Shown: in pieces, positions 26,246 through 35,017 of the stretch
Layout of the letters: every line of letters begins with the position of its first letter
How positions within the stretch are numbered: the stretch's first letter is position 1
From: an uncultured Faecalibacterium sp.
Lineage (GTDB): Bacteria; Bacillota; Clostridia; Oscillospirales; Ruminococcaceae
Direction: 5' to 3'
Length of the DNA: 52,407 nt
Assembly: GCA_934547065.1 (NCBI GenBank)
Contig: CAKTEF010000012.1
Span: 1 to 52,407, forward strand
Notes under the pieces: model-generated
What the model was told of the DNA's origin: nothing
The model's database searches: none
What the model saw: the letters and a program-made list of their open reading frames with translations, nothing else
Position numbers and translations under genes: made by a program

Positions 26246-27172
26246 ATGCTGGCGAGTATCTTTTCGCTCAACGTGATCCAGACCGCGCTGGAACTGGGGT
26301 GCATTTACGCCCTGGTGGCGCTGGCACTGTTTCTGAGCTATTCCATCCTGAACATTGCGGATCTGTCCACCGACGGCTGCTTCACCCTGGGGTGTGCGGT
26401 GGCCTGTCAGGTGGCGCTGAGCGGCCACCCCGTGCTGGCGCTGTTCGCCGCCATGGCAGCCGGGGTCTGTTCCGGCTTTGTCACCGCCTTTTTGCAGACC
26501 CGCCTTGGCGTGGAAAGCATCATGGCGGGCATCATCGTCAACACCGGGCTGTACACCATCAATCTGGCGGTGATGGGCTTCTCGTCCACCCTCTCGCTGG
26601 TCAAGACGGATACGGTGTTCTCGCTGGCAAAGAATACGCTGGCATTCACCGGCGGCTGGTATAAGCTGGTCCTCGCGGCGGCGATCATTGCGCTGGCCGG
26701 GGCGGCCATGGTGGGCTTTCTGGGCACCCGGCTGGGCCTTTCGATCCGTGCTACCGGCGACAATGCCGCCATGGTGCGGGCTTCCAGCATCAACCCGGCC
26801 TTTACCATCACGGTGGGCCTGTGCATCTCCGGCGCGCTGACCGCCCTTTCCGGCGGCCTGTTGGCTCAGTACCAGAAAAGCAGTGACATCAACGTGGGTA
26901 CCGGCATGGTCACCATCGCCCTGGCTTCCCTCATCATCGGCGAAACGCTGGTGGGCAGGCGCACCATGGTACGCCGGGTGCTGGGCGTGGTGTTCGGCAG
27001 CTGCCTGTACCGCTTTATCGTGGCCGTGGCGCTGCGGTTCAATGTCCCGGCGGCAGCCATGAAACTGGTCAGCGCCCTGATCGTGGCCGTGGCCATCTCG
27101 ATGCCCGCCATCCGGGCAAAGTTTGCCTTTGAAAAGCGCCGCCATGCGGCCCGCAGACAGGAGGTGCGCTGA
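26246..27172 (+). CDS. trpY: ABC transporter permease, TrpY type
   Basis: 308-aa membrane component of the aromatic amino-acid importer (BPD_transp_2 fold, COG4120). It has eight or nine hydrophobic segments, the family opening LELGCIYALVALALFLSY and the cytoplasmic motif GLSIRATGDNAAMVRASSIN near residue 165, the expected ATPase contact. GAAGGAG lies eight bases before the ATG. The trpZ start follows two bases after the stop. Confidence 0.88.
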   Translation: MLASIFSLNVIQTALELGCIYALVALALFLSYSILNIADLSTDGCFTLGCAVACQVALSGHPVLALFAAMAAGVCSGFVTAFLQTRLGVESIMAGIIVNTGLYTINLAVMGFSSTLSLVKTDTVFSLAKNTLAFTGGWYKLVLAAAIIALAGAAMVGFLGTRLGLSIRATGDNAAMVRASSINPAFTITVGLCISGALTALSGGLLAQYQKSSDINVGTGMVTIALASLIIGETLVGRRTMVRRVLGVVFGSCLYRFIVAVALRFNVPAAAMKLVSALIVAVAISMPAIRAKFAFEKRRHAARRQEVR

Positions 27173-27173
27173 G

Positions 27174-27998
27174 ATGGAAATGCTGGAACTGAACAATCTC
27201 CACAAAACGTTCAACCCCGGCACCGTCAACGAAAAGACCGCCCTGAACGGGGTCAGCCTGAAGATGGAAGCCGGAGACTTTGCCACCATCGTGGGCTCCA
27301 ACGGTGCGGGCAAATCCACCCTGTTCAATGCCATCACCGGCGGCTTCATCGCCGACGAGGGCAGCATCGTACTGGGCGGGCATGACATCACCTTTGCCCC
27401 GGAGTATGAGCGCAGCCGGGTGATCGGCCACCTGTTCCAGGACCCCCTCAAGGGCACCGCCCCCAATATGAGCATTGAGGAAAACCTGGCTCTGGCCTAT
27501 CTCCGGGCAGGCACGGCCCCCCACGCCATCTTCTCCCGCATCTCCCGCAAGGATAAAGAGCTGTTCCGGGAAAAGCTGGCCCTGCTGGACATGGGCCTGG
27601 AAGACCGGATGAAGCAGCCGGTGGGTCTGCTTTCCGGCGGCCAGCGCCAGGCGCTGACCCTGTTGATGGCGACTCTTGTCACGCCCAAGCTGCTGCTGCT
27701 GGACGAGCACACCGCCGCATTGGACCCGGCCACGGCGGAGAAAGTGCTGGAACTGACCAAGAGCATCGTGGCCGAAAAGAAGATCACCTGCCTGATGGTC
27801 ACCCACAACATGCACCAGGCGCTGGAACTGGGCAACCGCACCCTGATGATGGACGGCGGCCGCATCGTCTTTGATGTCAAGGGCGAGGCCCGCAGCCGGA
27901 TGACCGTGGACGGCCTGCTGGAGAAGTTCCGCGAAAACGCCGGCAAGGCCCTGGACAACGACCGCATCCTGCTCAGCAAGGTGGAAGCGGGCAACTGA
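27174..27998 (+). CDS. trpZ: ABC transporter ATP-binding protein, TrpZ type
   Basis: 274-aa ATPase (COG1101). Walker A GSNGAGKST is near residues 42-50, signature LSGGQRQALTLL near 155, Walker B LLLLDEHTAALDP near 176 and switch histidine MVTHNMHQAL near 209. AGGAGG lies within the end of trpY. The terminator at 28009-28055 follows. Confidence 0.9.
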   Translation: MEMLELNNLHKTFNPGTVNEKTALNGVSLKMEAGDFATIVGSNGAGKSTLFNAITGGFIADEGSIVLGGHDITFAPEYERSRVIGHLFQDPLKGTAPNMSIEENLALAYLRAGTAPHAIFSRISRKDKELFREKLALLDMGLEDRMKQPVGLLSGGQRQALTLLMATLVTPKLLLLDEHTAALDPATAEKVLELTKSIVAEKKITCLMVTHNMHQALELGNRTLMMDGGRIVFDVKGEARSRMTVDGLLEKFRENAGKALDNDRILLSKVEAGN

Positions 27999-28008
27999 AA
28001 AGAAACTC

Positions 28009-28055
28009 AAAATGCCCTGTCTGGATCCAAAATCGTGTCAGACAGGGCATTTTTG
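28009..28055 (+). terminator. Terminator of trpXYZ
   Basis: Stem AAATGCCCTGTCTG/CAGACAGGGCATTT with a TTTTT run. The GNAT start codon is 22 bases further on, so the next gene may be read partly by read-through. Confidence 0.85.
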
Positions 28056-28076
28056 ATACAACGAGGAGAAAATGAG

Positions 28077-28538
28077 ATGAAAATTACGATTCGTTCTCCG
28101 CAGATGCAGGATTATGACCGATTTTCTGCTATTATGGATCAGGTGCAGCAGATGCATGTCGAGTGGCGGCCGGATGTCTACAAACCGGCCAGTCCATTGA
28201 TTACAAAAGGGGTGTTTGCGGAGCTCCTGAAAGGGGACAGTTGGTATGTTGCCGAGACGGACGGCATCGTTGTTGGTGTTCTGGAAGTCTTCAAGCGCCA
28301 TGTGGAAAGCCCGGCACAGGTGACGAAAGATATTTTGTTCGTCAGCACCATGGCGGTGGAGGAAGCGTACAGGGGCAAGGGAATCGGCCACCAATTCTTT
28401 GAGAAAGTGAAGCAGCTTAAGGCGGAAAAGGGATGTGACACCATCGAGCTGCAGGTGAACGCCAGAAATAAAAAGGCGTATGAGATGTACCGGAACTATG
28501 GCTTTACGGAAAAGTCCATCAATATGGAACTGAAATAA
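28077..28538 (+). CDS. GNAT-family N-acetyltransferase
   Basis: 153 aa. The acetyl-CoA binding motif VEEAYRGKGIGHQFFEKV is near residue 98 (R/Q-x-x-G-x-G/A), followed by LQVNARNKKAYEMYRNYGF, the conserved last strands of the fold. The acceptor cannot be predicted. Start ATG 28077 with GAGGAG eight bases upstream. Composition is less G+C-rich than trpXYZ, and the next genes are a toxin-antitoxin pair, so this small block may be accessory. GNAT proteins can also be toxins, but no RHH/HTH antitoxin is adjacent. Confidence 0.88.
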   Translation: MKITIRSPQMQDYDRFSAIMDQVQQMHVEWRPDVYKPASPLITKGVFAELLKGDSWYVAETDGIVVGVLEVFKRHVESPAQVTKDILFVSTMAVEEAYRGKGIGHQFFEKVKQLKAEKGCDTIELQVNARNKKAYEMYRNYGFTEKSINMELK

Positions 28539-28555
28539 AACGGTTGGAATGATCC

Positions 28556-28584
28556 TTGTGCATGTAGTCATATTGTGATACAAT
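28556..28584 (+). promoter_or_regulatory. Promoter of the Phd/ParE-RelE pair
   Basis: TTGTGC (28556-28561), 17-base spacer, TACAAT (28579-28584), about 24 bases before the antitoxin start. Confidence 0.7.
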
Positions 28585-28607
28585 ACTCTTGACAGGAGGT
28601 GTTGATT

Positions 28608-28889
28608 ATGATGCAGACATTTGTTCGTCCTTCCCGTGATCTGCGCAACCACTACGCTGAAATTTCAGATATGTTGAAAGACCACAATCATGTGATTATC
28701 ACGAACCAAGGCCGTGGAGAATCCGTCCTCATCAACATTGAGGATTACGCCAAGTACGAGGAGTTCCTGCACCAGCGGTATGTTGCCGAGGAGCTTGCCA
28801 AGGCAAAACAGCAGGCGGCAGACCCCAACACGCAGTGGGCAGACCACGAAAGCGTATGGGAGACGCTCCAAAAACAGTATGACGTATAA
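28608..28889 (+). CDS. Type II antitoxin, Phd/YefM family
   Basis: 93-aa antitoxin. The N-terminal DNA-binding fold shows TFVRPSRDLRNHYAEISD and HVIITNQGRGESVLINIEDYAKYEEF, the usual Phd/YefM signature. The C-terminal third is charged and probably wraps the toxin. ATG 28608 is set by AGGAGG eight bases upstream. It overlaps the toxin gene by 11 bases and is expected to repress its own promoter. Confidence 0.9.
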   Translation: MMQTFVRPSRDLRNHYAEISDMLKDHNHVIITNQGRGESVLINIEDYAKYEEFLHQRYVAEELAKAKQQAADPNTQWADHESVWETLQKQYDV

Positions 28890-29175
28890 GATCAAATACC
28901 TGCCCCTTGCTGTACAGGACTTGAATGACATTGCCCGGTATTTGTCCGGCTTCTACCCCCAAACGGCCCACCGGGTGCTGAAAGAAATGCGGGAAAAGAT
29001 CGCAAAGCTGGGGGATACCCCACGGATGTGTGAAGTCTATGCCCCTGACCCGACCTACCGCAAGCTGGTGGCAGACCAGTATCTGGTATTTTACTGTGTC
29101 AGGGAGGAAACAAGAATCGTAGAGATTCACCGTGTACTGCGCGGCTCATGGAATTTGCCGCAGTACCTGGAATAA
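28879..29175 (+). CDS. Type II toxin, ParE/RelE superfamily
   Basis: 98 aa. It has the fold signature YLPLAVQDLNDIARYLSGFYPQTA near the start and LVADQYLVFYCVREETRIVEIHRVLRG at the end, typical of the plasmid-stabilisation RelE/ParE group. Either mRNA cleavage or gyrase inhibition is possible and cannot be told from the sequence. It begins inside the antitoxin gene, so it is translationally coupled. A terminator shared with the converging gene follows. Confidence 0.88.
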   Translation: MTYKIKYLPLAVQDLNDIARYLSGFYPQTAHRVLKEMREKIAKLGDTPRMCEVYAPDPTYRKLVADQYLVFYCVREETRIVEIHRVLRGSWNLPQYLE

Positions 29176-29179
29176 AACA

Positions 29180-29225
29180 AAGAGCAGAGCGTTCCAGCCA
29201 GCTGGCCAGACGCTCTGCTCTTTTT
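29180..29225. terminator. Bidirectional terminator after the toxin gene
   Basis: Stem AAGAGCAGAGCGT/ACGCTCTGCTCTT with T-runs on both strands, between converging genes. Confidence 0.9.
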
Positions 29226-29251
29226 CATGCAATATTCTGAAAATTCAGAAC

Positions 29252-29485
29252 TTACTTGACGTACTCAACCGTGTACTCAAAGCCATACTCCTCCTGGAGC
29301 TTCTTGACCTCAGGCTCACAGTCCTCGATGAAGGTAGGAGCGTAGACAGAAGCGCCGTTGTGGTCCTTCTTGTAGTCCTCCACGATCTGCTGCAGCTTTG
29401 CCCAGCCCTCGTTTGCCTTGGCCTGGTCCACGCTGTCGGGGAAGTTGATGATGAATTCGCGGTGCTGCGGAATACGAGCTTTCAT
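29252..29485 (-). CDS. Small acidic protein of unknown function
   Basis: 77 aa, no signal peptide or membrane segment. It is rich in Glu, Lys and aromatic residues and predicted mainly helical (AKANEGWAKLQQIVEDYKKD) with a short strand end YGFEYTVEYV. Good ribosome site AAGGAG with suitable spacing before ATG 29485, and ordinary codon use, so it is very likely real. I do not recognise the family. Monocistronic, bounded by the shared terminator. Confidence 0.75.
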   Translation of the reverse strand: MKARIPQHREFIINFPDSVDQAKANEGWAKLQQIVEDYKKDHNGASVYAPTFIEDCEPEVKKLQEEYGFEYTVEYVK

Positions 29486-29559
29486 AATGGTGTCTCCTTA
29501 TTTGACAATTTGTAGTTTGTTGGTTTGTTTATACAGAAGCAGAGGAAACTCTGCATCAT

Positions 29560-30145
29560 GCGATTGGTTGTAAGGGGGATGGAATCATGATGTGGGGGGA
29601 TTGCTGCGAGCGGCCGCGCCCTCTCAGCTTCACTTCGTTCAGCAGCTCCGGGTTGCGGCACCCAGCATCCGCTTCGTGCCTTGAGCGGCACTCGCGTCTT
29701 GCTGGCCGCTGCCCTAACAGCTCCTCCCTGTTTCGGCCGCAGGCCGCGGTCGTCGCCGTTGCTCCCAAAGGGGGAGCCAATGGCGGCTCAAGGCAAGGCC
29801 CGTCCGAGTACAACCTCTCAGTCGGGCTTACGCCCGCCAGCTCCCCTAGTAGGGGAGCCTTTGGCAAAGAGGTTTCTTCGCAGCGCAAAGGGGAACTTGC
29901 AGAGCTTTCCGCCACGCCAGAGCCTCCCCTACTAGGGGAGGTGGCATTGCGAAGCAATGACGGAGAGGTTGTACAGAGCAGGGCCTTATCTAGGAGATGC
30001 GTTGGCTCTCCCTTTGAAAGACTCCCTCCGGCCGGAGGGAGATGTCGCGTGAGCGACAAAGGGAGGGTAAGCTGTCACCGCAGGTGACTGAGAGGGCGAG
30101 GACGCTGACGGGGAGCCGCGATCCAGAGAAAAGCAGAGGCCTTGC
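29560..30145. repeat. Repeat island between the small acidic gene and tatD
   Basis: Contains an inverted copy (about 29647-29763) of the 114-bp module at 308-421, a CAAAGGGGGAGCC palindrome half, a full reverse MITE-like unit (29808-29975), and the GAAAGACTCCCTCCGGCCGG...AGGGAGG module (30016-30066) sitting where a CTCTCCCTTT/AAAGGGAGAG hairpin would continue. No gene is supported. Confidence 0.8.
29808..29975 (-). repeat. MITE-like palindromic repeat, copy D
   Basis: Full reverse-oriented unit with GTACAACCTCTCAGTC and GACGGAGAGGTTGTAC ends and two palindromes. Its left flank CCCGTCCGA differs from the CCCGTCCTTT of other copies. Confidence 0.85.
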
Positions 30146-30961
30146 TTACAGCTGATACACTCTCCGTGCATTCTCTGCCGTCTGGCGGAACACTTCCTCC
30201 GCGTCCACGCCCTTGACCTGGGCGATATATTCGCCCACATAGCGGATCAGGGAGCTGTCGCAGCGGGTGCCGCGCACGGGTTCCGGGGCCATGTAGGGGC
30301 AGTCCGTTTCCAGCACGATGGATTCCAGCGGCAGGGCGGCGATGGCCCTGGCGGCCCGCTTGGCCCCTTTGAACGTGCAGGCTCCGCCAAAGCCGAGGAA
30401 CAGTCCCTGCTTCGCCAGCCACACGGCATCGTCGGCCGAGCCGGAGTAGCAGTGTACGATGCCCTTGGGCCGGTACTGCTTCAGCAGGGCGTACACATCG
30501 GCGTGGGCGCTGCGGTCATGCACGATGATGGGCTTGTCCAGTTCCAGCGCCAGCCGGAGGTGGGCTTCAAACATGGCAAGCTGGGCCTCCTTGGGCACCG
30601 GCCAGTGGTAGTCCAGGCCGCATTCGCCCACGGCTACCACCTTGGGGTCGTCGTAATAGGGGGCCAGGGCGCGCATCTCGGCTGCCCAGTCGCCGCCGTA
30701 CACCGAAACGGTGGGGGCAGGGCCTTCCTCGCCGCAGTCGGCAGCCGCCAGCAGGCTTTCCGGGTGGATGCCGATGGCGGCATAGACCCACGGGTACCGG
30801 TGGGCCAGTTCCAGCACGCGGGGCGCGTCGCCGGAGTGGGTGGCCTGCTCGCACACGCCCACCACGCCTTTGCCGGGCAGGCTGTCCAGCAGAGCAAAGC
30901 GGTCGGCATCAAAGGCGCGGGCGCTGTAATGGGCGTGGGTGTCGAAGATGGGGCCGGTCAT
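30146..30961 (-). CDS. tatD: TatD-family metal-dependent deoxyribonuclease
   Basis: 271-aa TIM-barrel hydrolase. Metal ligands are visible: FDTHAHY (H-x-H), VGECGLDYHW (Glu), IIVHDRS (His), GIVHCYSGS (His) and LETDCPYM (Asp). Family members remove 3' nucleotides from DNA and damaged ends. It overlaps the upstream DMT gene by four bases (ATGA) and probably belongs to the metG operon; metG-tatD linkage is common in Firmicutes. The open frame continues upstream but only as a shadow of the DMT gene. Confidence 0.92.
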   Translation of the reverse strand: MTGPIFDTHAHYSARAFDADRFALLDSLPGKGVVGVCEQATHSGDAPRVLELAHRYPWVYAAIGIHPESLLAAADCGEEGPAPTVSVYGGDWAAEMRALAPYYDDPKVVAVGECGLDYHWPVPKEAQLAMFEAHLRLALELDKPIIVHDRSAHADVYALLKQYRPKGIVHCYSGSADDAVWLAKQGLFLGFGGACTFKGAKRAARAIAALPLESIVLETDCPYMAPEPVRGTRCDSSLIRYVGEYIAQVKGVDAEEVFRQTAENARRVYQL

Positions 30962-31917
30962 TTCGTCTCCCTTTGGGCGGGGGCTTTGTTTACCAACCAG
31001 ATGCCCACGCACACCAGCGCCAGCGCACCGATGTACTGCCAGCGGAACAGCGGTTCGCCGTTGAGCAGGGCGCTGAGCAGAACATTGACCACCGGGTTCA
31101 CAAAGCCAAAGATGGCAATGCGGCTGACGGGGTTGTTCTTCATCAGCAGGGCCCAGATCACATAGCCTGCGCCGCAGATGAAGGCCAGGTACAGCAGGTC
31201 CAGCACGCCCACCGGCGTGACCCGGCCCAGCCGCCCGCCCAGCGCAAGGCCCAGCACCAGCAGGGCTGCGCCGCCGACGAACAGGTTGAAGAAGCAGACC
31301 GCAAAGCTGTCGGCCTTGCGGGTCACGGATTTGTTCCAGGGACCGGCCGAGGTAAAGATGACCGTGGCAGCCAGCATGCAGAAGATGCCCCAGGCGCTGC
31401 CGCCGCCGTGGTTGCCCAGGGTGCCCACCAGCACACCGGCAAAGCCCAGCACACAGCCCAGCGCCTTGGCGGGGGTCATGCGGTCGGCCTTGCCGTACAA
31501 AAAGTGGGCCAGGATCACGCCCAGAAAGCTCTGGGTGCTGTTCAGGATGCCGCCGAACGCGCCGGTGAGCAGGGCCACAGCCGAGTAGTAGAACGCATAC
31601 TGTGCCGTGGTCTGCCACAGGCCCAGGGCGCAGCACTCAGCCATTACCTTTCCGCGGGGAAGCTCCGGCAGGCGGCCCTCCAGCAGCAGGCAGCCCAGCA
31701 GCACCAGGCCGCTGCCCAGCATGAACCGGATGCCGGCAAAACAGAGGATAGACGGCGTATCGGTGGAGCTGATTTCAAACAGGCGGTAGCCCAGCTTGAT
31801 GAACGGGAATGCCGAGCCCCACAAGGCGTTGCAGAAGATCGCCAGCACGGCGGCGGCCACTGGGGCCGCAAACAGCCGGTCCAGCTTTTCTGCGCGGGAA
31901 GAAACGTTGTTGTTCAT
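30958..31917 (-). CDS. DMT-superfamily (EamA) transporter
   Basis: 319 aa with ten hydrophobic segments in two EamA halves (about residues 20-150 and 165-300). Family motifs are NALWGSAFPFIKLG near residue 27 and GFVNPVVNVLLSALLNGEPL near residue 270. Likely an exporter of a metabolite or amino acid; substrate unknown. GAGGAG precedes the ATG. It lies 18 bp after metG and overlaps tatD. Confidence 0.88.
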   Translation of the reverse strand: MNNNVSSRAEKLDRLFAAPVAAAVLAIFCNALWGSAFPFIKLGYRLFEISSTDTPSILCFAGIRFMLGSGLVLLGCLLLEGRLPELPRGKVMAECCALGLWQTTAQYAFYYSAVALLTGAFGGILNSTQSFLGVILAHFLYGKADRMTPAKALGCVLGFAGVLVGTLGNHGGGSAWGIFCMLAATVIFTSAGPWNKSVTRKADSFAVCFFNLFVGGAALLVLGLALGGRLGRVTPVGVLDLLYLAFICGAGYVIWALLMKNNPVSRIAIFGFVNPVVNVLLSALLNGEPLFRWQYIGALALVCVGIWLVNKAPAQRETK

Positions 31918-31935
31918 GATCTCCTCAGTTCGATC

Positions 31936-33936
31936 TCAGTGGATGCGGCTGCCAACGGGGGTGTCGTCGCCGTAGAATGCAATGGAGCAGCCGCCGTCGG
32001 CGGTGTCGGCGGCAAAGATCATGCCCTCGCTGACATACTTGCCCTTCATCATCGGGCGGGGAGCCAGATTGGCCACAATGCCGATCTTCTTACCGATCAG
32101 GTCCTCCGGCTTGAACCACTTGGCAATGCCGGACAGGATGCAGCGCTCGCGCTCGCCGTCAAACACGGTCAGATGGAGCAGCTTCTTGCTCTCTTTCATG
32201 GTCTCACAGGCGCGTACCTCGGCCACGCGCAGCTCCACCTTGCAGAACGCGTCAAAGTCGATCTCGTCCTCATGGGTAAAATCAACGGTGCTCTCTGCGG
32301 CGGCGGGGGCGGAAGCAGCCTTTTCGGCTTCCGCCTTTGCCTTGTTGGCAGCTTCGGCAGCAGCCTTGCGCTTTTCGTCCTCCTCTTTCAGGTGGGCGAT
32401 CTCCTTGGCCACGTCGATGCGGGGGAACAGGGCATCGCCCTTGTGTACGGTGTAGGCCTCCTGTGCGCCGTAAGCGGCCTTGCTCAGATCCAGTGCAGAG
32501 GCATCCAGGCCCAGCTGATCCATCATCTTGGGAGCGGTGGTGGGCAGGTAGGCGTTCAGCAGGATGCCGCACACGCGCAGTACCTCGCACAGGTGGTACA
32601 GCACGCTTTCCAGGCGCTCCTTGTTGGCCTCGTCCTTGGCCAGCGCCCAGGGAGCCGTCTCGTCGATGTATTTGTTGGCGCGCTGGATCACCGCAAAGAT
32701 CTCCATCAGGGCCTGCGGGATGGTCAGGTTGTCCATGTCGGCGGTCACCTTGGCCAGCAGCTCGCCGGTCATAGTCTCCAGCTCGGTGTCAATGGCTTCC
32801 GTGCCTGCCACCTTGTGTACGGTGCCGCCAAAGTATTTTTCGCACATGGCGACCGTGCGGCTCAGCAGATTGCCCAGGTCGTTGGCCAGGTCACTGTTGA
32901 TGCGGTTGATCAGGGCCTCGTTGGTGAACATGCCGTCGTTGCCAAACGGGATCTCACGCAGCAGGAAATAGCGGATGGCATCCACGCCGTAGCGGTCGCA
33001 CAGGACCACAGGGTCCACCACATTGCCCACGGATTTGGACATCTTGCCGCCGTTCATCAGCAGCCAGCCGTGGCCGAACACCCGCTTGGGCAGCGGCAGA
33101 TCCAGGGCCATCAGCATGGCGGGCCACAGGATGGTGTGGAAGCGCAGGATCTCCTTGCCCACCATGTGCAGATCAGCCGGCCAGAACTTGTCGTAATCGT
33201 GGTACGTGTCGTTGCCGTAGCCCAGGGCGGAGATATAGTTGCTCAGGGCATCCACCCACACATACATGGTGTGCTTGGGGTCAAACGGGACCGGGATGCC
33301 CCACTTGACGGAGGTGCGGGACACGCAGGTGTCCTGCAGGCCCTGCTTGATGAACGCGATCATCTCGTTTTTGCGGCTCTCCGGCTGGATGAACTGGGGG
33401 TTCTCCTCGTACAGCTTGAGCAGACGGTCGGCATACTTGCCGGTCTTGAAGAAGTAAGCTTCCTCGTGGGCATCGTAGACCTCACGGCCGCAGTCGGGGC
33501 ACTTGCCGTCCACCAGCTGGCTGTCGGTCCAGAAGCTCTCGCAGGGCTTGCAGTAGTGGCCGATGTACTCGCCCTTGTAGATGTCGCCCTGCTCATACAG
33601 TTTGGTGAAAATGGCCTGGCAGGACTTGACGTGGTAATCGTCCGTGGTGCGGATAAAGCGGTCGTAGCTGACATCCAGCAGCTTCCACAGGTCCTTGACC
33701 GTGGCAACGATCTTGTCCACATACTCCTTGGGGGTCACGCCTGCATCAGCGGCTTTGTCCTGGATCTTCTGGCCGTGCTCGTCGGTGCCTGTCAGGAACA
33801 TGACGTCATAGCCCTGCATCCGCTTGAAGCGGGCCAGCGCGTCGCAGGCCACGGTGGTGTAGCTGTGGCCGATGTGCAGTTTGTCGCTGGGGTAATAAAT
33901 GGGGGTCGTCAGGTAAAATGTTTTGTGCTCACTCAT
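31936..33936 (-). CDS. metG: Methionyl-tRNA synthetase
   Basis: Charges tRNA-Met, 666 aa. It has the HIGH-type motif HIGH in KLHIGHSY near residue 20, a zinc knuckle CKPCESFW...CPDCG near 130-150, and KMSKS in GGKMSKSVGN near 300. The C-terminal EMAP/Trbp111-like tRNA-binding domain runs from about residue 560 (EIDFDAFCKVELRVAEVRACE). A Lys/Ala/Glu-rich linker sits at about 515-550. First gene of metG-DMT-tatD, preceded by a methionine T-box. Confidence 0.96.
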   Translation of the reverse strand: MSEHKTFYLTTPIYYPSDKLHIGHSYTTVACDALARFKRMQGYDVMFLTGTDEHGQKIQDKAADAGVTPKEYVDKIVATVKDLWKLLDVSYDRFIRTTDDYHVKSCQAIFTKLYEQGDIYKGEYIGHYCKPCESFWTDSQLVDGKCPDCGREVYDAHEEAYFFKTGKYADRLLKLYEENPQFIQPESRKNEMIAFIKQGLQDTCVSRTSVKWGIPVPFDPKHTMYVWVDALSNYISALGYGNDTYHDYDKFWPADLHMVGKEILRFHTILWPAMLMALDLPLPKRVFGHGWLLMNGGKMSKSVGNVVDPVVLCDRYGVDAIRYFLLREIPFGNDGMFTNEALINRINSDLANDLGNLLSRTVAMCEKYFGGTVHKVAGTEAIDTELETMTGELLAKVTADMDNLTIPQALMEIFAVIQRANKYIDETAPWALAKDEANKERLESVLYHLCEVLRVCGILLNAYLPTTAPKMMDQLGLDASALDLSKAAYGAQEAYTVHKGDALFPRIDVAKEIAHLKEEDEKRKAAAEAANKAKAEAEKAASAPAAAESTVDFTHEDEIDFDAFCKVELRVAEVRACETMKESKKLLHLTVFDGERERCILSGIAKWFKPEDLIGKKIGIVANLAPRPMMKGKYVSEGMIFAADTADGGCSIAFYGDDTPVGSRIH

Positions 33937-33973
33937 GGGGATCTGATCTTCCTTTCTGTTGCGGCTGTGTCAC

Positions 33974-34241
33974 AAAAAAGCTCCCGTCCTGCCGGAAAAA
34001 CCGGACAAGGACGGGAGCTGAACTTCCGTGGTACCACCTTGCTTCGCCGCACCCTTGCAGGCCCGGCCTTGCGCGCTGGCATCTGCCAGCATCTGCGCGG
34101 TAACGGGCGCACCCGGCGCGGGCTTGGCGCACAGCGCTTCACCCGCACAGCTCCGAGGCCATCTTCCGCCCCGTGCTTGCCTGCCCGGTTCCATCGTTCG
34201 GGCTTTCTGTCAGGCGCGTTCGGGGCGTACTCTCCTCATCC
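33974..34241 (-). ncRNA. T-box riboswitch, methionine specifier, ahead of metG
   Basis: Minus-strand order: GATGAGGAGAGTACG start, specifier ATG (34160-34162) in GGAAGATGGCCTCGG, T-box AAGGTGGTACCACG (34027-34040), and a terminator stem AGCTCCCGTCC/GGACGGGAGCT followed by T6. The context around the specifier is nearly the same as in the metQ T-box, supporting a shared ligand. Confidence 0.93.
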
Positions 34242-34289
34242 AGGCTGTTTGCTTTCTGCCAAAGGGCACACTTGCCCCTTGTTCTTATT

Positions 34290-34318
34290 ATAATACGCAA
34301 AAACGGTGGATTTGTCAA
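34290..34318 (-). promoter_or_regulatory. Promoter of the metG T-box leader
   Basis: Minus-strand TTGACA (34313-34318), 17-base spacer, TATTAT (34290-34295); an overlapping TATAAT sits three bases further. Confidence 0.8.
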
Positions 34319-34705
34319 CCGGGAAACGGGCTTGTGCTCACGGTCATTGCGGCTCACGGTCAGGCCCGTCCTTTGTACAACCTCTCAGTCGGGCTTACGC
34401 CCGCCAGCTCCCCTGGTAGGGGAGCCTTTGGCAAAGAGGTTTCCTCGCAGCGCAACGGGGAACTTGCAGGGCTTTCCGCCCCGCCAGAGCCTCCCCTACT
34501 AGGGGAGGTGGCATTGCGGAGCAATGACGGAGAGGTTGTACAGAGCAGGGCCTTATCTGGGAGAGCTGGCACCCCGTCAGCGTCCTCGCCCTCTCAGTCT
34601 CGCTCCGCTCGCCAGCTCCCCCAAAGGGGGAGCCGATTGCGGCTCACGGCCAGCAGGTGCTGAATCTGGGAGATGCGTTGCCGGAGAGGGCGAGCCCGTT
34701 TTCCG
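34319..34705. repeat. Repeat island upstream of metG
   Basis: Holds a full reverse MITE-like unit (34374-34542) and a CAGCTCCCCCAAAGGGGGAGCC palindrome (about 34612), with GAGAGGGCGAG end pieces. No gene. Confidence 0.8.
34374..34542 (-). repeat. MITE-like palindromic repeat, copy E
   Basis: Full reverse unit. The first palindrome is CTCCCCTGGTAGGGGAG, one base off the CTCCCCTAGTAGGGGAG of the other copies, and the core differs at a few positions. Confidence 0.85.
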
Positions 34706-35008
34706 TTACACCTCGTAATCCAGGCAGACGCGGTTCTTATAGTAGGGGCGCACCTTGCTGTCGGCCACGGCCACATGGGCGGGGTGGGTGGCGTAGCCTT
34801 TCAGGGCCTCGACGCTTTCCAGGGTGGTGTCCAGCATGACATCGGCATTGGAGGTGGGCAGAGCGCCGGTGTTCACCTTAATGTCGATCAGGCCGGGGAT
34901 CTTGCCGGCCAGGCCCTCCAGGCCCTCCTTGATGCCGGCCACGATCTCGGCCTTTTCTTCTGCGGAAAGCTCGTCCTTCAGCTGCCAGAGAATGATATGT
35001 TTGACCAT
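34706..35008 (-). CDS. Dabb-family (stress-responsive alpha-beta barrel) protein
   Basis: 100 aa. It opens MVKHIILWQLKDE and has HPAHVAVADSKVRPYYKNRVCLDYE near the end, both typical of the dimeric ferredoxin-like Dabb fold. Members range from stress proteins to polyketide cyclases; function here is unknown. AGGAGG followed by TTTTTTATT precedes the ATG. The ribosome site lies in the arm of a long inverted repeat (34999-35060). Confidence 0.88.
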   Translation of the reverse strand: MVKHIILWQLKDELSAEEKAEIVAGIKEGLEGLAGKIPGLIDIKVNTGALPTSNADVMLDTTLESVEALKGYATHPAHVAVADSKVRPYYKNRVCLDYEV

Positions 35009-35017
35009 AATAAAAAA

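Noticed and set aside
30973..34293. Very long open frame (over 1100 codons) on the plus strand opposite metG, the DMT gene and tatD
   Set aside because: It is antisense to three recognised genes and runs through the T-box; it arises from high G+C at third codon positions. The same holds for long frames at 6007-7917, 10273-12456, 14950-17067, 19731-22409 and 43697-46558.
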